Below, in pieces: positions 22,020 to 36,699 of a DNA stretch of 64,000 nt. A model generated the notes under the pieces. It had not been told where the DNA came from. It searched no databases and was given only the letters and a program-made list of their open reading frames with translations. The translations under genes and the position numbers were made by a program. The stretch comes from Agriotes lineatus (Eukaryota > Arthropoda > Insecta > Coleoptera > Elateridae), in the NCBI GenBank assembly GCA_940337035.1, contig OW679195.1:172022015-172086014 (forward strand). Reading direction: 5' to 3'. The first letter of the stretch is position 1, and each line of letters starts with the position of its first letter.

Positions 22020-24210
22020 AGCATCCAATTGCTAGGAAGGGCATAGAGATATTTCCTTTATAATTCTGAAACTCGTAAAATACACCAGAAGTGCACGTAA
22101 AGCTTAGTATTTCCATATGATAATCTGCAATTACATAATCTGAAAAATACACACAAGACGAAAATCTCAGAGCGTTATTTCGACAGCCAGCTGTACTAAA
22201 TCGTTCATATTCTGCCTGATGGGTGCCATGAATACGGATAAAATATATTAAAATGCAATGAAAAGTCCGCGGAAGTCACAAATGTTCTTGTTAAACGCTA
22301 TCTTAATGCAAAAACGGCATCCAATTGCTAGGAAGGGGATAGAGATATTTCCTTTGTAATTCTCGTACTCACAAAATACCCCAGAAGTGCGCGTAAGGCT
22401 TTATATCGCCATGTGGTCATTTGCAGGTGCATAATCTAAAAAATACACACAAGACGAATATCTCAGGGCGTTATTTCGACAGCCAGCTGAACTAAATCGT
22501 TCAAATAGTGCCTGATGGATGCCATGAATACGGATAATATATATTAAACTATAATGAAAAGTCCTCGGAAGTCCCAAATGCTCTTGTTAAAAGCTATAAT
22601 AATTCAAATTCAGCATCCAATTGCTAGGAAGGGCATAGAGATATTTCCTTTATAATTCTGAAACTCGTAAAATACACCAGAAGTGCACGTAAAGCTTAGT
22701 ATTTCCATATGATAAACTGCAATTACATAATCTGAAAAATACACACAAGACGAACATCTCAGGGCGTTATTTCGACAGCCAGCTGAACTAAATCGTTCAT
22801 ATAGTGCCTGATGGATGCCATGAATACGGATAATATATATTAAACTATAATGAAAAGTCCTCGGAAGCCTCAAATGCTCTTGTTAAAAGCTATAATAATT
22901 CAAATTCAGCATCCAATTGCTAGGAAGGGCATAGATATATTTCCTTTGTAATTCTGAAACTCGTAAAATACACCAGAAATGCACGTAAAGCTTAGTATTT
23001 CCATATGATAATCTGCAATTCCATAATCTGAAAAATACACACAAGACGAAAATCTCAGAGCGTTATTTCGACAGCCAGCTGTACTAAATCGTTCATATTC
23101 TGCCTGATGGGTGCCATGAATACGGATAAAATATATTAAAATGTAATGAAAAGTCCGCGGAAGTCACAAATGTTCTTGTTAAACGCTATCTTAATGCAAA
23201 TACGACATCCAATTGCTAGGAAGAGAATAGAGATATTTCCTTTGTAATTCTGGAACTTGTAAAATACACCAGAAGTGCACGTAAAGGTTAATGTTTGCAT
23301 ATGATAATCTGCAATTACATAATCAAAAAAATACACACAAGACGAAAATCTCAGAGCGTGATTTCGACAGCCAGCTGTACTAAATCGTTCATATTCTGCC
23401 TGATGGGTGCCATGAATACGGATAAAATATATTAAAATGTAATGAAAAGTCCGCGGAAGTCACAAATGTTCTTGTTAAACGCTATCTTAATGCAAATACG
23501 ACATCCAATTGCTAGGAAGGGGATAGAGATATTTCCTTTGTAATTCTCGTACTCACAAAATACCCCAGAAGTGCGCGTAAGGCTTTATATCGCCATGTGG
23601 TCATTTGCAGGTGCATAATCTAAAAAATACACACAAGTCGAATATCTCAGGGCGTTATTTCGACAGCCAGCTGAACTAAATCGTTCAAATAGTGCCTGAT
23701 GGATGCCATGAATACGGATAATATATATTAAACTATAATGAAAAGTCCTCCGAAGTCTCAAATGCTCTTGTTAAAAGCTATAATAATTCAAATTCAGCAT
23801 CCAATTGCTAGGAAGGGCATAGAGATATTTCCTTTATAATTCTGAAACTCGTAAAATACACCAGAAGTGCACGTAAAGCTTAGTATTTCCATATGATAAT
23901 CTGCAATTACATAATCTAAAAAATACACACAAGACGAAAATCTCACAGCGTTATTTCGACAGCCAGCTGTACTAAATCGTTCTTATTCTGCCTGATGGGT
24001 GCCATGAATACGCATAAGATATATTAAAATGTATTGAAAAGTCCGCGGAAGTCACAAATGTTCTTGTTAAACGCTATCTTAATGCAAATACAACCTCCAA
24101 TTGCTAGGAAGAGGATAGAGATATTTCCTTTGTAATTCTCGTACTCACAGAATACCCCAGAAGTGCGCGTAAAGCTTTATATCACCATGTGGTCATTTGC
24201 AGGTGCATAA
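22020..24210. repeat. Segmental duplication of 16.1-18.3 kb (offset 5902 bp)
   Basis: Matches the 16.12-18.31 kb stretch at a constant offset of 5902 bp, about 20 monomers. Shared markers are CACACAAGTCG (17731/23633), the TCACAGCG variant (18041/23943) and a chimeric monomer (16758/22660). At about 24.2 kb the match jumps to a different source, aligning with 18.89 kb onward at an offset near 5316 bp through about 26.6 kb. Thus 22.0-26.6 kb resembles 16.1-21.3 kb with about two monomers removed. Confidence 0.82.
22660..22955. repeat. A-to-B chimeric monomer, class 1 copy
   Basis: Duplicate of the 16758-17053 chimera. It differs by GATAAACTGC where the source has GATAATCTGC. Confidence 0.87.
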
Positions 24211-24434
24211 TCTAAAAAATACACACAAGACGAACATCTCAGGGCGTTATTTCGACAGCCAGCTGAACTAAATCGTTCATATAGTGCTGATGGATGCCAT
24301 GAATACGGATAATATATATTAAACTATAATGAAAAGTCCTCGGAAGTCTCAAATGCTCTTGTTAAAAGCTATAATAATTCAAATTCAGCATCCAATTGCT
24401 AGGAAGGGCATAGAGATATTTCCTTTGTAATTCT

Positions 24435-24730
24435 GAAACTCGTAAAATACACCAGAAGTGCACGTAAAGCTTAGTATTTCCATATGATAATCTGCAATTA
24501 CATAATCTAAAAAATACACACAAGACGAAAATCTCAGAGCGTTATTTCGACAGCCAGCTGAACTAAATCGTTCATATAGTGCCTGATGGATGCCATGAAT
24601 ACGGATAATATATATTAAACTATAATGAAAAGTCCTCGGAAGCCTCAAATGCTCTTGTTAAAAGCTATAATAATTCAAATTCAGCATCCAATTGCTAGGA
24701 AGGGCATAGATATATTTCCTTTGTAATTCT
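24435..24730. repeat. A-to-B chimeric monomer, class 2 copy
   Basis: Duplicate of the 19119-19414 chimera, with TTTCCATATG where the source has TTTTTATATG. Confidence 0.87.
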
Positions 24731-27700
24731 GAAACTCGTAAAATACACCAGAAATGCACGTAAAGCTTAGTATTTCCATATGATAATCTGCAATTCCATA
24801 ATCTGAAAACTACACACAAGACGAAAATCTCAGAGCGTTATTTCGACAGCCAGCTGTACTAAATCGTTCATATTCTGCCTGATGGGTGCCATGAATACGG
24901 ATAAAATATATTAAAATGTAATGAAAAGTCCGCGGAAGTCACAAATGTTCTTGTTAAACGCTATCTTAATGCAAATACGACATCCAATTGCTAGGAAGAG
25001 GATAGAGATATTTCCTTTGTAATTCTGGAACTTGTAAAATACACCAGAAGTGCACGTAAAGGTTAATGTTTCCATATGATAATCTGCAATTACATAGTTT
25101 GAAAAATACAAACAAGACGAAAAACTAAGAGCGTGATTTCGACAGCCAGCTGTACTAAATCGTTCATATTCTGCCTGATGGGTGCCATGAATTCGGATAA
25201 AATATATTAAAATGTAATGAAAAGTCCGCGGAAGTCACAAATGTTCTTGTTAAACGCTATCTTAATGCAAATACGGCATCCAATTGCTAGGAAGGGGATA
25301 GAGATATTTCCTTTGTAATTCTCGTACTCACAAAATACCCCAGAAGTGCGCGTAAGGCTTTATATCGCCATGTGGTCATTTGCAGGTGCATAATCTAAAA
25401 AATACACACAAGACGAATATCTCAGGGCGTTATTTCGACAGCCAGCTGAACTAAATCGATCAAATAGCGCCTGATGGATGCCATGAATACGGATAATATA
25501 TATTTAACTATAATGAAAAGTCCTCGGAAGTCTCAAATGCTCTTGTTAAAAACTATAATAATTCAAATTCAGCATCCAATTGCTAGGAAGGCCATAGAGA
25601 TATTTCCTTTGTAATTCTGGAACTCGTAAAATACACCAGAAGTGCACGTAAAGCTTAATGTTTCTATATGATAATCTGCAATTACATAATCTAAAAAATA
25701 CACACAAGACGAAAATCTCAGAGCGTTATTTCGACAGCCAGCTGTACTAAATCGTTCATATTCTGCCTGATGGGTGCCATGAATTCGGATAAAATATATT
25801 AAAATGTAATGAAAAGTCCGCGGAAGTCACAAATGTTCTTGTTAAACGCTATCTTAATGCAAATACGGCATCCAATTGCTAGGAAGGGGATAGAGATATT
25901 TCCTTTGTAATTCTCGTACTCACAAAATACCCCAGAAGTGCGCGTAAAGCTTTATATTGCCATGTGGTCGTTTGCAGGTGAATAATTTAAAAAATACACA
26001 CAAGACGAACATCTCAGGGCGTTATTTCGACAGCCAGCTGAACTAAATCGTTCATATAGTGCCTGATGGATGCCATGAATACGGATAATATATATTAAAC
26101 TATAATTAAAAGTCCTCGGAAGCCTCAAATGCTCTTGTTAAAAGCTATAATAATTCAAATTCAGCATCCAATTGCTAGGAAGGGCATAGAGATATTTCCT
26201 ATATAATTCTGAAACTCGTAAAATACGCCAGAAGTGCACGTAAAGCTTAGTATTTCCATATGATAATCTGCAATTACATAATCTGAAAAATACACACAAG
26301 ACGAAAATCTCAGAGCGTTATTTCGACAGCCAGCTGTACTAAATCGTTCATATTCTGCCTGATGGGTGCCATGAATACGGATAAGATATATTAAAATGTA
26401 ATGAAAAGTCCGCGGAAGTAGCAAATGTTCTTGTTAAACGCTATCTTAATGCAAATACAACCTCCAATTGCTAGGAAGGGGATAGAGATATTTCCTTTGT
26501 AATTCTCGTACTCACAGAATACCCCAGAAGTGCGCGTAAAGCTTTATATCACCATGTGGTCATTTGCAGGTGCATAATCTAAAAAATACACACGAACATC
26601 TCAGGGCGTTATTTCGACAGCCAGCTGAACTAAATCGTTCATATAGTGCCTGATGGATGCCATGAATACGGATAATATATATTAAACTATAATGAAAAGT
26701 CCTCCGAAGTCTCAAATGCTCTTGTTAAAAGCTATAATAATTCAAATTCAGCATCCAATTGCTAGGAAGGGCATAGAGATCTTTCCTTTATAATTCTGAA
26801 ACTCGTAAAATACACCAGAAGTGCACGTAAAGCTTAGTATTTCCATATGATAATCTGCAATTACATAATCTGAAAAATACACACAAGACGAAAATCTCAG
26901 AGCGTTATTTCTACAGCCAGCTGTACTAAATCGTTCATATTCTGCCTGATGGGTGCCATGAATACGGATAAAAAATATTAAAATGCAATGAAAAGTCCGC
27001 GGAAGTCACAAATGTTCTTGTTAAACGCTATCTTAATGCAAATACGGCATCCAATTGCTAGGAAGGGGATAGAGATATTTCCTTTGTAATTCTCGTACTC
27101 ACAAAATACCCCAGAAGTGCGCGTAAAGCTTTATATCGCCATGTGGTCGTTTGCAGGTGCATAATTTAAAAAATACACACAAGACGAACATCGCAGGGCG
27201 TTATTTCGACAGCCAGCAAAACTAAATCGTTCATATAGTGCCTGATGGATGCCATGAATACGGATAATATATATTAAACTAGAATTAAAAGTCCTCGGAA
27301 GCCTCAAATGCTCTTGTTAAAAGCTATAATAATTCTAATTCAGCATCCAATTGCTAGGAAGGGCATAGAGATATTTCCTTTAAATTCTGAAACTCGTAAA
27401 ATACACCAGAAGTGCACGTAAAGCTTAGTATTTCCATATGATAATCTGCAATTACATAATCTGAAAAATACATACAAGACGAAAATCTCAGAGCGTTATT
27501 TCGACAGCCAGCTGTACTAAATCGTTCATATTCTGCCTGATGGGTGCCATGAATAGGGATAAAATATATTAAAATGTAATGAAAAGTCCGCGGAAGTCAC
27601 AAATGTTCTTGTTAAACGCTATCTTAATGCAAATACGACATCCAATTGCTAGGAAGAGGATAGAGATATTTCCTTTGTAATTCTGGAACTTGTAAAATAC

Positions 27701-28863
27701 ACCAGAAGTGCACGTAAAGGTTAATGTTTCCATATGATAATCTGCAATTACATAATCAAAAAAATACACACAAGACGAAAATCTCAGAGCGTGATTTCGA
27801 CAGCCAGCTGTACTAAATCGTTCATATTCTGCCTGATGGGTGCCATGAATACGGATAAAATATATTAAAATGTAATGAAAAGTCCGCGGAAGTCACAAAT
27901 GTTCTTGTTAAACGCTATCTTAATGCAAATACAACCTCCAATTGCTAGGAAGAGGATAGAGATATTTCCTTTGTAATTCTCGTACTCACAGAATACCCCA
28001 GAAGTGCGCGTAAAGCTTTATATCACCATGTGGTCATTTGCAGGTGCATAATCTAAAAAATACACACGAACATCCCAGGGCGTTATTTCGACAGCCAGCT
28101 GAACTAAATCGTTCATATAGTGCCTGATGGATGCCATGAATACGGATAATATATATTAATCTATAATGAAAAGTCCTCCGAAGTCTCAAATGCTCTTGTT
28201 AAAAGCTATAATAATTCAAATTCAGCATCCAATTGCTAGGAAGGGCATAGAGATATTTCCTTTATAATTCTGAAACTCGTAAAATACACCAGAAGTGCAC
28301 GTAAAGCTTAGTATTTCCATATGATAATCTGCAATTACATAATCTGAAAAATACACACAAGACGAAAATCTCAGAGCGTTATTTCGACAGCCAGCTGTAC
28401 TAAATCGTTCATATTCTGCCTGATGGGTGCCATGAATACGGATAAAATATATTAAAATGCAATGAAAAGTCCGCGGAAGTCACAAATGTTCTTGTTAAAC
28501 GCTATCTTAATGCAAAAACGGCATCCAATTGCTAGGAAGGGGATAGAGATATTTCCTTTGTAATTCTCGTACTCACAAAATACCCCAGAAGTGCGCGTAA
28601 GGCTTTATATCGCCATGTGGTCATTTGCAGGTGCATAATCTAAAAAATACACACAAGACGAATATCTCAGGGCGTTATTTCGACAGCCAGCTGAACTAAA
28701 TCGTTCAAATAGTGCCTGATGGATGCCATGAATACGGATAATATATATTAAACTATAATGAAAAGTCCTCGGAAGTCCCAAATGCTCTTGTTAAAAGCTA
28801 TAATAATTCAAATTCAGCATCCAATTGCTAGGAAGGGCATAGAGATATTTCCTTTATAATTCT

Positions 28864-29159
28864 GAAACTCGTAAAATACACCAGAAGTGCACGTAAAGCT
28901 TAGTATTTCCATATGATAATCTGCAATTACATAATCTGAAAAATACACACAAGACGAACATCTCAGGGCGTTATTTCGACAGCCAGCTGAACTAAATCGT
29001 TCATATAGTGCCTGATGGATGCCATGAATACGGATAATATATATTAAACTATAATGAAAAGTCCTCGGAAGCCTCAAATGCTCTTGTTAAAAGCTATAAT
29101 AATTCAAATTCAGCATCCAATTGCTAGGAAGGGCATAGATATATTTCCTTTGTAAATCT
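28864..29159. repeat. A-to-B chimeric monomer, class 1 copy
   Basis: Duplicate of the 16758-17053 chimera at an offset of 12106 bp. Confidence 0.87.
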
Positions 29160-31225
29160 GAAACTCGTAAAATACACCAGAAATGCACGTAAAGCTTAGT
29201 ATTTCCATATGATAATCTGCAATTCCATAATCTGAAAAATACACACAAGACGAAAATCTCAGAGCGTTATTTCGACAGCCAGCTGTACTAAATCGTTCAT
29301 ATTCTGCCTGATGGGTGCCATGAATACGGATAAAATATATTAAAATGTAATGAAAAGTCCGCGGAAGTCACAAATGTTCTTGTTAAACGCTATCTTAATG
29401 CAAATACGACATCCAATTGCTAGGAAGAGGATAGAGATATTTCCTTTGTAATTCTGGAACTTGTAAAATACACCAGAAGTGCACGTAAAGGTTAATGTTT
29501 CCATATGATAATCTGCAATTACATAATCAAAAAAATACACACAAGACGAAAATCTCAGAGCGTGATTTCGACAGCCAGCTGTACTAAATCGTTCATATTC
29601 TGCCTGATGGGTGCCATGAATACGGATAAAATATATTAAAATGTAATGAAAAGTCCGCGGAAGTCACAAATGTTCTTGTTAAACGCTATCTTAATGCAAA
29701 TACGACATCCAATTGCTAGGAAGGGGATAGAGATATTTCCTTTGTAATTCTCGTACTCACAAAATACCCCAGAAGTGCGCGTAAGGCTTTATATCGCCAT
29801 GTGGTCATTTGCAGGTGCATAATCTAAAAAATACACACAAGTCGAATATCTCAGGGCGTTATTTCGACAGCCAGCTGAACTAAATCGTTCAAATAGTGCC
29901 TGATGGATGCCATGAATACGGATAATATATATTAAACTATAATGAAAAGTCCTCGGAAGTCTCAAATGCTCTTGTTAAAAGCTATAATAATTCAAATTCA
30001 GCATCCAATTGCTAGGAAGGGCATAGAGATATTTCCTTTGTAATTCTGAAACTCGCAAAATACACCAGAAGTGCACGTAAAGCTTAGTATTTCCATATGA
30101 TAATCTGCAATTACATAATCTAAAAAATACACACAAGACGAAAATCTCACAGCGTTATTTCGACAGCCAGCTGTACTAAATCGTTCTTATTCTGCCTGAT
30201 GGGTGCCATGAATACGCATAAGATATATTAAAATGTAATGAAAAGTCCGCGGAAGTCACAAATGTTCTTGTTAAACGCTATCTTAATGCAAATACAACCT
30301 CCAATTGCTAGGAAGAGGATAGAGATATTTCCTTTGTAATTCTCGTACTCACAGAATACCCCAGAAGTGCGCGTAAAGCTTTATATCACCATGTGGTCAT
30401 TTGCAGGTGCATAATCTAAAAAATACACACGAACATCCCAGGGCGTTATTTCGACAGCCAGCTGAACTAAATCGTTCATATAGTGCCTGATGGATGCCAT
30501 GAATACGGATAATATATATTAAACTATAATGAAAAGTCCTCCGAAGTCTCAAATGCTCTTGTTAAAAGCTATAATAATTCAAATTCAGCATCCAATTGCT
30601 AGGAAGGGCATAGAGATATTTCCTTTATAATTCTGAAACTCGTAAAATACACCAGAAGTGCACGTAAAGCTTAGTATTTCCATATGATAGTCTGCAATTA
30701 CATAATCTGAAAAATACACACAAGACGAAGATCTCAGAGCGTTATTTCGACAGCCAGCTGTACTAAATCGATCATATTCTGCCTGATGGGTGCCATGAAT
30801 ACGCATAAAATATATTAAAATGCAATGAAAAGTCCGCGGAAGTCACAAATGTTCTTGTTAAACGCTATCTTAATGCAAATACGGCATCCAATTGCTAGGA
30901 AGGGGATAGAGATATTTCCTTTGTAATTCTCGTACTCACAAAATACCCCAGAAGTGCGCTTAAAGCTTTATATCGCCATGTGGTCATTTGCAGGTGCATA
31001 ATCTAAAAAATACACACAAGACGAACATCTCAGGGCGTTATTTCGACAGCCAGCTGAACTAAATCGTTCATATAGTGCTGATGGATGCCATGAATACGGA
31101 TAATATATATTAAACTATAATGAAAAGTCCTCGGAAGTCTCAAATGCTCTTGTTAAACGCTATAATAATTCAAATTCAGCATCCAATTGCTAGGAAGGGC
31201 ATAGAGATATTTCCTTTGTAATTCT

Positions 31226-31521
31226 GAAACTCGTAAAATACACCAGAAGTGCACGTAAAGCTTAGTATTTCCATATGATAATCTGCAATTACATAATCTA
31301 AAAAATACACACAAGACGAAAATCTCAGAGCGTTATTTCGACAGCCAGCTGAACTAAATCGTTCATATAGTGCCTGATGGATGCCATGAATACGGATAAT
31401 ATATATTAAACTATAATGAAAAGTCCTCGGAAGCCTCAAATGCTCTTGTTAAAAGCTATAATAATTCAAATTCAGCATCCAATTGCTAGGAAGGGCATAG
31501 ATATATTTCCTTTGTAATTCT
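31226..31521. repeat. A-to-B chimeric monomer, class 2 copy
   Basis: Duplicate of the 19119-19414 chimera at an offset of 12107 bp. Confidence 0.87.
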
Positions 31522-32379
31522 GAAACTCGTAAAATACACCAGAAATGCACGTAAAGCTTAGTATTTCCATATGATAATCTGCAATTCCATAATCTGAAAA
31601 CTACACACAAGACGAAAATCTCAGAGCGTTATTTCGACAGCCAGCTGTACTAAATCGTTCATATTCTGCCTGATGGGTGCCATGAATACGGATAAAATAT
31701 ATTAAAATGTAATGAAAAGTCCGCGGAAGTCACAAATGTTCTTGTTAAACGCTATCTTAATGCAAATACGACATCCAATTGCTAGGAAGAGGATAGAGAT
31801 ATTTCCTTTGTAATTCTGGAACTTGTAAAATACACCAGAAGTGCACGTAAAGGTTAATGTTTCCATATGATAATCTGCAATTACATAGTTTGAAAAATAC
31901 AAACAAGACGAAAAACTAAGAGCTTGATTTCGACTGCCAGCTGTACTAAATCGTTCATATTCTGCCTGATGGGTGCCATGAATTCGGATAAAATATATTA
32001 AAATGTAATGAAAAGTCCGCGGAAGTCACAAATGTTCTTGTTAAACGCTATCTTAATGCAAATACGGCATCCAATTGCTAGGAAGGGGATAGAGATATTT
32101 CCTTTGTAATTCTCGTACTCACAAAATACCCCAGAAGTGCGCGTAAGGCTTTATATCGCCATGTGGTCGTTTGCAGGTGCATAATTTAAAAAATACACAC
32201 AAGACGAACATCTCAGGGCGTTATTTCGACAGCCAGCTGAACTAAATCGTTCATATAGTGCCTGATGGATGCCATGAATACGGATAATATATATTAAACT
32301 ATAATTAAAAGTCCTCGGAAGCCTCAAATGCTCTTGTTAAAAGCTATAATAATTCAAATTCAGCATCCAATTGCTAGGA

Positions 32380-35300
32380 AGGGCATAGAGATATTTCCTT
32401 TGTAATTCTGGAACTCGTAAAATACACCAGAAGTGCACGTAAAGCTTAATGTTTCTATATGATAATCTGCAATTACATAATCTAAAAAATACACACAAGA
32501 CGAAAATCTCAGAGCGTTATTTCGACAGCCAGCTGTACTAAATCGTTCATATTCTGCCTGATGGGTGCCATGAATTCGGATAAAATATATTAAAATGTAA
32601 TGAAAAGTCCGCGGAAGTCACAAATGTTCTTGTTAAACGCTATCTTAATGCAAATACGGCATCCAATTCCTAGGAAGGGGATAGAGATATTTCCTTTGTA
32701 ATTCTCGTACTCACAAAATACCCCAGAAGTGCGCGTAAAGCTTTATATTGCCATGTGGTCGTTTGCAGGTGCATAATTTAAAAAATACACACAAGACGAA
32801 CATCTCAGGGCGTTATTTCGACAGCCAGCTGAACTAAATCGTTCATATAGTGCCTGATGGATGCCATGAATACGGATAATATATATTAAACTATAATTAA
32901 AAGTCCTCGGAAGCCTCAAATGCTCTTGTTAAAAGCTATAATAATTCAAATTCAGCATCCAATTGCTAGGAAGGGCATAGAGATATTTCCTTTATAATTC
33001 TGAAACTCGTAAAATACGCCAGAAGTGCACGTAAAGCTTAGTATTTCCATATGATAATCTGCAATTACATAATCTGAAAAATACACACATGACGAAAATC
33101 TCAGAGCGTTATTTCGACAGCCAGCTGTACTAAATCGTTCATATTCTGCCTGATGGGTGCCATGAATACGGATAAGATATATTAAAATGTAATGAAAAGT
33201 CCGCGGAAGTAGCAAATGTTCTTGTTAAACGCTATCTTAATGCAAATACAACCTCCAATTGCTAGGAAGGGGATAGAGATATTTCCTTTGTAATTCTCGT
33301 ACTCACAGAATACCCCAGAAGTGCGCGTAAAGCTTTATATCACCATGTGGTCATTTGCAGGTGCATAATCTAAAAAATACACACGAACATCTCAGGGCGT
33401 TATTTCGACAGCCAGCTGAACTAAATCGTTCATATAGTGCCTGATGGATGCCATGAATACGGATAATATATATTAAACTATAATGAAAAGTCCTCCGAAG
33501 TCTCAAATGCTCTTGTTAAAAGCTATAATAATTCAAATTCAGCATCCAATTGCTAGGAAGGGCATAGAGATCTTTCCTTTATAATTCTGAAACTCGTAAA
33601 ATACACCAGAAGTGCACGTAAAGCTTAGTATTTCCATATGATAATCTGCAATTACATAATCTGAAAAATACACACAAGACGAAAATCTCAGAGCGTTATT
33701 TCTACAGCCAGCTGTACTAAATCGTTCATATTCTGCCTGATGGGTGCCATGAATACGGATAAAAAATATTAAAATGCAATAAAAAGTCCGCGGAAGTCAC
33801 AAATGTTCTTGTTAAACGCTATCTTAATGCAAATACGGCATCCAATTGCTAGGAAGGGGATAGAGATATTTCCTTTGTAATTCTCGTACTCACAAAATAC
33901 CTCAGAAGTGCGCGTAAAGCTTTATATCGCCATGTGGTCGTTTGCATGTGCATAATTTAAAAAATACACACAAGACGAACATCGCAGGGCGTTATTTCGA
34001 CAGCCAGCTGAACTAAATCGTTCAAATAGCGCCTGATGGATGCCATTAATACGGATAATATATATTTAACTATAATGAAAAGTCCTCGGAAGTCTCAAAT
34101 GCTCTTGTTAAAAACTATAATAATTCAAATTCAGCATCCAATTGCTAGGAAGGCCATAGAGATATTTCCTTTGTAATTCTGGAACTCGTAAAATACACCA
34201 GAAGTGCACGTAAAGCTTAATGTTTCTATATGATAATCTGCAATTACATAATCTAAAAAATACACACAAGACGAAAATCTCAGAGCGTTATTTCGACAGC
34301 CAGCTGTACTAAATCGTTCATATTCTGCCTGATGGGTGCCATGAATTCGGATAAAATATATTAAAATGTAATGAAAAGTCCGCGGAAGTCACAAATGTTC
34401 TTGTTAAACGCTATCTTAATGCAAATACGGCATCCAATTGCTAGGAAGGGGATAGAGATATTTCCTTTGTAATTCTCGTACTCACAAAATACCCCAGAAG
34501 TGCGCGTAAAGCTTTATATTGCCATGTGGTCGTTTGCAGGTGCATAATTTAAAAAATACACACAAGACGAACATCTCAGGGCGTTATTTCGACAGCCAGC
34601 TGAACTAAATCGTTCATATAGTGCCTGATGGATGCCATGAATACGGATAATATATATTAAACTATAATTAAAAGTCCTCGGAAGCCTCAAATGCTCTTGT
34701 TAAAAGCTATAATAATTCAAATTCAGCATCCAATTGCTAGGAAGGGCATAGAGATATTTCCTTTATAATTCTGAAACTCGTAAAATACGCCAGAAGTGCA
34801 CGTAAAGCTTAGTATTTCCATATGATAATCTGCAATTACATAATCTGAAAAATACACACATGACGAAAATCTCAGAGCGTTATTTCGACAGCCAGCTGTA
34901 CTAAATCGTTCATATTCTGCCTGATGGGTGCCATGAATACGGATAAGATATATTAAAATGTAATGAAAAGTCCGCGGAAGTAGCAAATGTTCTTGTTAAA
35001 CGCTATCTTAATGCAAATACAACCTCCAATTGCTAGGAAGGGGATAGAGATATTTCCTTTGTAATTCTCGTACTCACAGAATACCCCAGAAGTGCGCGTA
35101 AAGCTTTATATCACCATGTGGTCATTTGCAGGTGCATAATCTAAAAAATACACACGAACATCTCAGGGCGTTATTTCGACAGCCAGCTGAACTAAATCGT
35201 TCATATAGTGCCTGATGGATGCCATGAATACGAATAATATATATTAAACTATAATGAAAAGTCCTCCGAAGTCTCAAATGCTCTTGTTAAAAGCTATAAT

Positions 35301-35780
35301 AATTCAAATTCAGCATCCAATTGCTAGGAAGGGCATAGAGATCTTTCCTTTATAATTCTGAAACTCGTAAAATACACCAGAAGTGCACGTAAAGCTTAGT
35401 ATTTCCATATGATAATCTGCAATTACATAATCTGAAAAATACACACAAGACGAAAATCTCAGAGCGTTATTTCTACAGCCAGCTGTACTAAATCGTTCAT
35501 ATTCTGCCTGATGGGTGCCATGAATACGGATAAAAAATATTATAATGCAATGAAAAGTCCGCGGAAGTCACAAATGTTCTTGTTAAACGCTATCTTAATG
35601 CAAATACGGCATCCAATTGCTAGGAAGGGGATAGAGATATTTCCTTTGTAATTCTCGTACTCACAAAATACCTCAGAAGTGCGCGTAAAGCTTTATATCG
35701 CCATGTGGTCGTTTGCAGGTGCATAATTTAAAAAATACACACAAGACGAACATCGCAGGGCGTTATTTCGACAGCCAGCA
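32380..35780. repeat. 1771-bp tandem duplication of six monomers
   Basis: About 32.4-34.0 kb and 34.15-35.77 kb match at an offset of exactly 1771 bp. Markers: GTTTCTATATG (32451/34222), the rare CACACATGACG (near 33086/34857), GATCTTTCC (near 33571/35342) and TTTCTACAGCC (near 33699/35470). The copies diverge near the 3' ends, where the first has CCAGCTGAAC and the second CCAGCAGAAC. Confidence 0.87.
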
Positions 35781-36699
35781 GAACTAAATCGTTCATATAG
35801 TGCCTGATGGATGCCATGAATACGGATAATATATATTAAACTATAATTAAAAGTCCTCGGAAGCCTCAAATGCTCTTGTTAAAAGCTATAATAATTCTAA
35901 TTCAGCATCCAATTGCTAGGAAGGGCATAGAGATATTTCCTTTATAATTCTGAAACTCGTAAAATACACCAGAAGTGCACGTAAAGCTTAGTATTTCCAT
36001 ATGATAATCTGCAATTACATAATCTGAAAAATACATACAAGACGAAAATCTCAGAGCGTTATTTCGACAGCCAGCTGTACTAAATCGTTGATATTCTGCC
36101 TGATGGGTGCCATGAATACTGATAAGATATATTAAAATCTAATGAAAAGTCCGCGGAAGTAGCAAATGTTCTTGTTAAACGCTATCTTAATGTAAATACA
36201 ACCTCCAATTGCTAGGAAGGGGATAGAGATATTTCCTTTGTAATTCTCGTACTCACAGAATACCCCAGAAGTGCGCGTAAAGCTTTATATCACCATGTGG
36301 TCATTTGCAGGTGCATAATCTAAAAAATACACACGAACATCTCAGGGCGTTATTTCGACAGCCAGCTGAACTAAATCGTTCATATAGTGCCTGATGGATG
36401 CCATGAATACGGATAATATATATTAAACTATAATGAAAAGTCCTCCGAAGTCTCAAATGCTCTTGTTAAAAGCTATAATAATTCAAATTCAGCATCCAAT
36501 TGCTAGGAAGGGCATAGAGATATTTCCTTTATAATTCTGAAACTCGTAAAATACACCAGAAGTGCACGTAAAGCTTAGTATTTCCATATGATAATCTGCA
36601 ATTACATAATCTGAAAAATACACACAAGACGAAAATCTCAGAGCGTTATTTCGACAGCCAGCTGTACTAAATCGTTCATATTCTGCCTGATGGGTGCCA

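Larger units (their letters stand above)
27925..32171. repeat. Segmental duplication, second copy (partner 15820-20065)
   Basis: Partner of the 15820-20065 block. The copies differ at scattered single bases (for example GAGCTTGATTTCGACTGCC here against GAGCGTGATTTCGACAGCC). After about 32171 the sequence continues with variants such as GTGGTCGTTTGCAGG and GCATAATTTAAAAAATAC that do not follow the first copy. Confidence 0.85.
15028..32380. repeat. A/B satellite array, segment II (mosaic of duplications)
   Basis: Continuous satellite in the same orientation as segment I, with more B monomers and many A/B chimeras. Diagnostic variants (for example CACACAAGTCGAATATC, CGTTCTTATTCTGCC, GCGCTTAAAGC, CAACCTCCAATTG) recur at offsets of about 5.3, 5.9 and 12.1 kb, so the segment is a patchwork of copied multi-monomer blocks. 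No gene or unique sequence is visible. Confidence 0.95.
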
